From: Pseudomonas sp. efr-133-TYG-5
Lineage (GTDB): Bacteria; Pseudomonadota; Gammaproteobacteria; Pseudomonadales; Pseudomonadaceae
Direction: 5' to 3'
NCBI RefSeq assembly: GCF_030209175.1
Contig: NZ_JARVSM010000001.1
Span: forward strand, 2,622,873 to 2,686,872
DNA length: 64,000 bases
A program made the translations under genes and the position numbers. The notes under the pieces are model-generated. The model made no database searches, was not told where the DNA came from, and saw only the letters and a list, made by a program, of their open reading frames with translations. Position 1 is the first letter of the stretch, and the number at the start of each line of letters is the position of its first letter. Below, one piece after another: positions 63,894 through 64,000 of this stretch.

Positions 63894-64000
63894 AATTCTT
63901 GAGCTGACGCGTCTTGCGACGTTCCAGCGAATTGGGTATGCGATCGTTTGTGTGTTGTCTCGAACTTTCGGTTCATTGCGTCTTCACACACCGCAATCTG
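63894..64000 (-). other. 23S-5S internal transcribed spacer
   Basis: These 107 bases precede the 5S gene on the minus strand and show no 23S sequence that I can identify, so the 23S 3' end lies beyond the window. Confidence 0.7.

Noticed and set aside
1..64000. CRISPR array, tRNA genes or riboswitches
   Set aside because: No regularly spaced repeats, tRNA-like cloverleaf ends or known riboswitch cores were seen on reading both strands.

Overview
The window looks like a Pseudomonas chromosome, probably from the fluorescens group. This rests on the family content: DUF6124-type protein, HBM-type chemoreceptor, yfiRNB, mmsAB, recCBD and a Pseudomonas-like 5S rRNA. It is an inference from the proteins, as no database search was possible. 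The first ~23.6 kb is acquired DNA. The remaining ~40 kb is mostly core or lineage-specific chromosome with a few small insertions and scars.

Region 1 (1-23.6 kb) is part of an integrative element carrying a stacked defence island. It starts with a tyrosine recombinase and a TraI/MobH-like protein whose HD motif is degenerate. A small coiled-coil membrane protein and a scrap of an IS4-family transposase follow. Next comes a type I restriction-modification operon (hsdR, an AlbA_2/ATPase gene, hsdM, hsdS), then an mrr-like restriction gene broken by one frameshift. On the opposite strand is a two-gene operon (1098-aa protein, then a 2101-aa DEAH helicase) that I assign to Druantia type III (druH-druE). 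The ATPase gene carries six 11-bp tandem repeats, so slippage could switch its reading frame.

Region 2 (23.9-31.3 kb) holds a DUF6124 protein, a secreted protein of unknown function, an RimJ-like acetyltransferase, a probable envelope-modification group (ArnT-like transferase, PAP2 phosphatase, histidine phosphatase) and an HBM-type chemoreceptor. Region 3 (31.5-33.1 kb) has a FitAB-like toxin-antitoxin pair with a near-perfect 30-bp palindrome at its start, decayed gene fragments and a glyoxalase-fold protein.

Region 4 (33.2-38.9 kb) is a compact five-gene minus-strand operon: NodU/CmcH carbamoyltransferase, MFS transporter, HAD hydrolase, YdcF-like protein and D-aminoacylase-like amidohydrolase. 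I know of no described pathway for this combination, and it is the best candidate for undescribed metabolism here. Region 5 (39.4-49.4 kb) contains small redox and regulatory genes (SDR, three LysR regulators counting the one beside mmsA, two flavodoxin-fold quinone reductases, monooxygenase, TauE/SafE exporter, MerR, cupin) and the valine-catabolism pair mmsA-mmsB.

Region 6 (49.7-51.6 kb) is a bacteriocin locus: an S-type pyocin with a colicin E3-type RNase domain, interrupted by a frameshift, followed by an intact immunity gene and a small membrane protein. Region 7 (51.9-63.9 kb) has yfiR-yfiN-yfiB (periplasmic control of c-di-GMP synthesis), recC-recB-recD in one overlapping operon, and the 5S rRNA at the end of an rRNA operon entering from the right. 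I found no tRNA genes and no CRISPR array.
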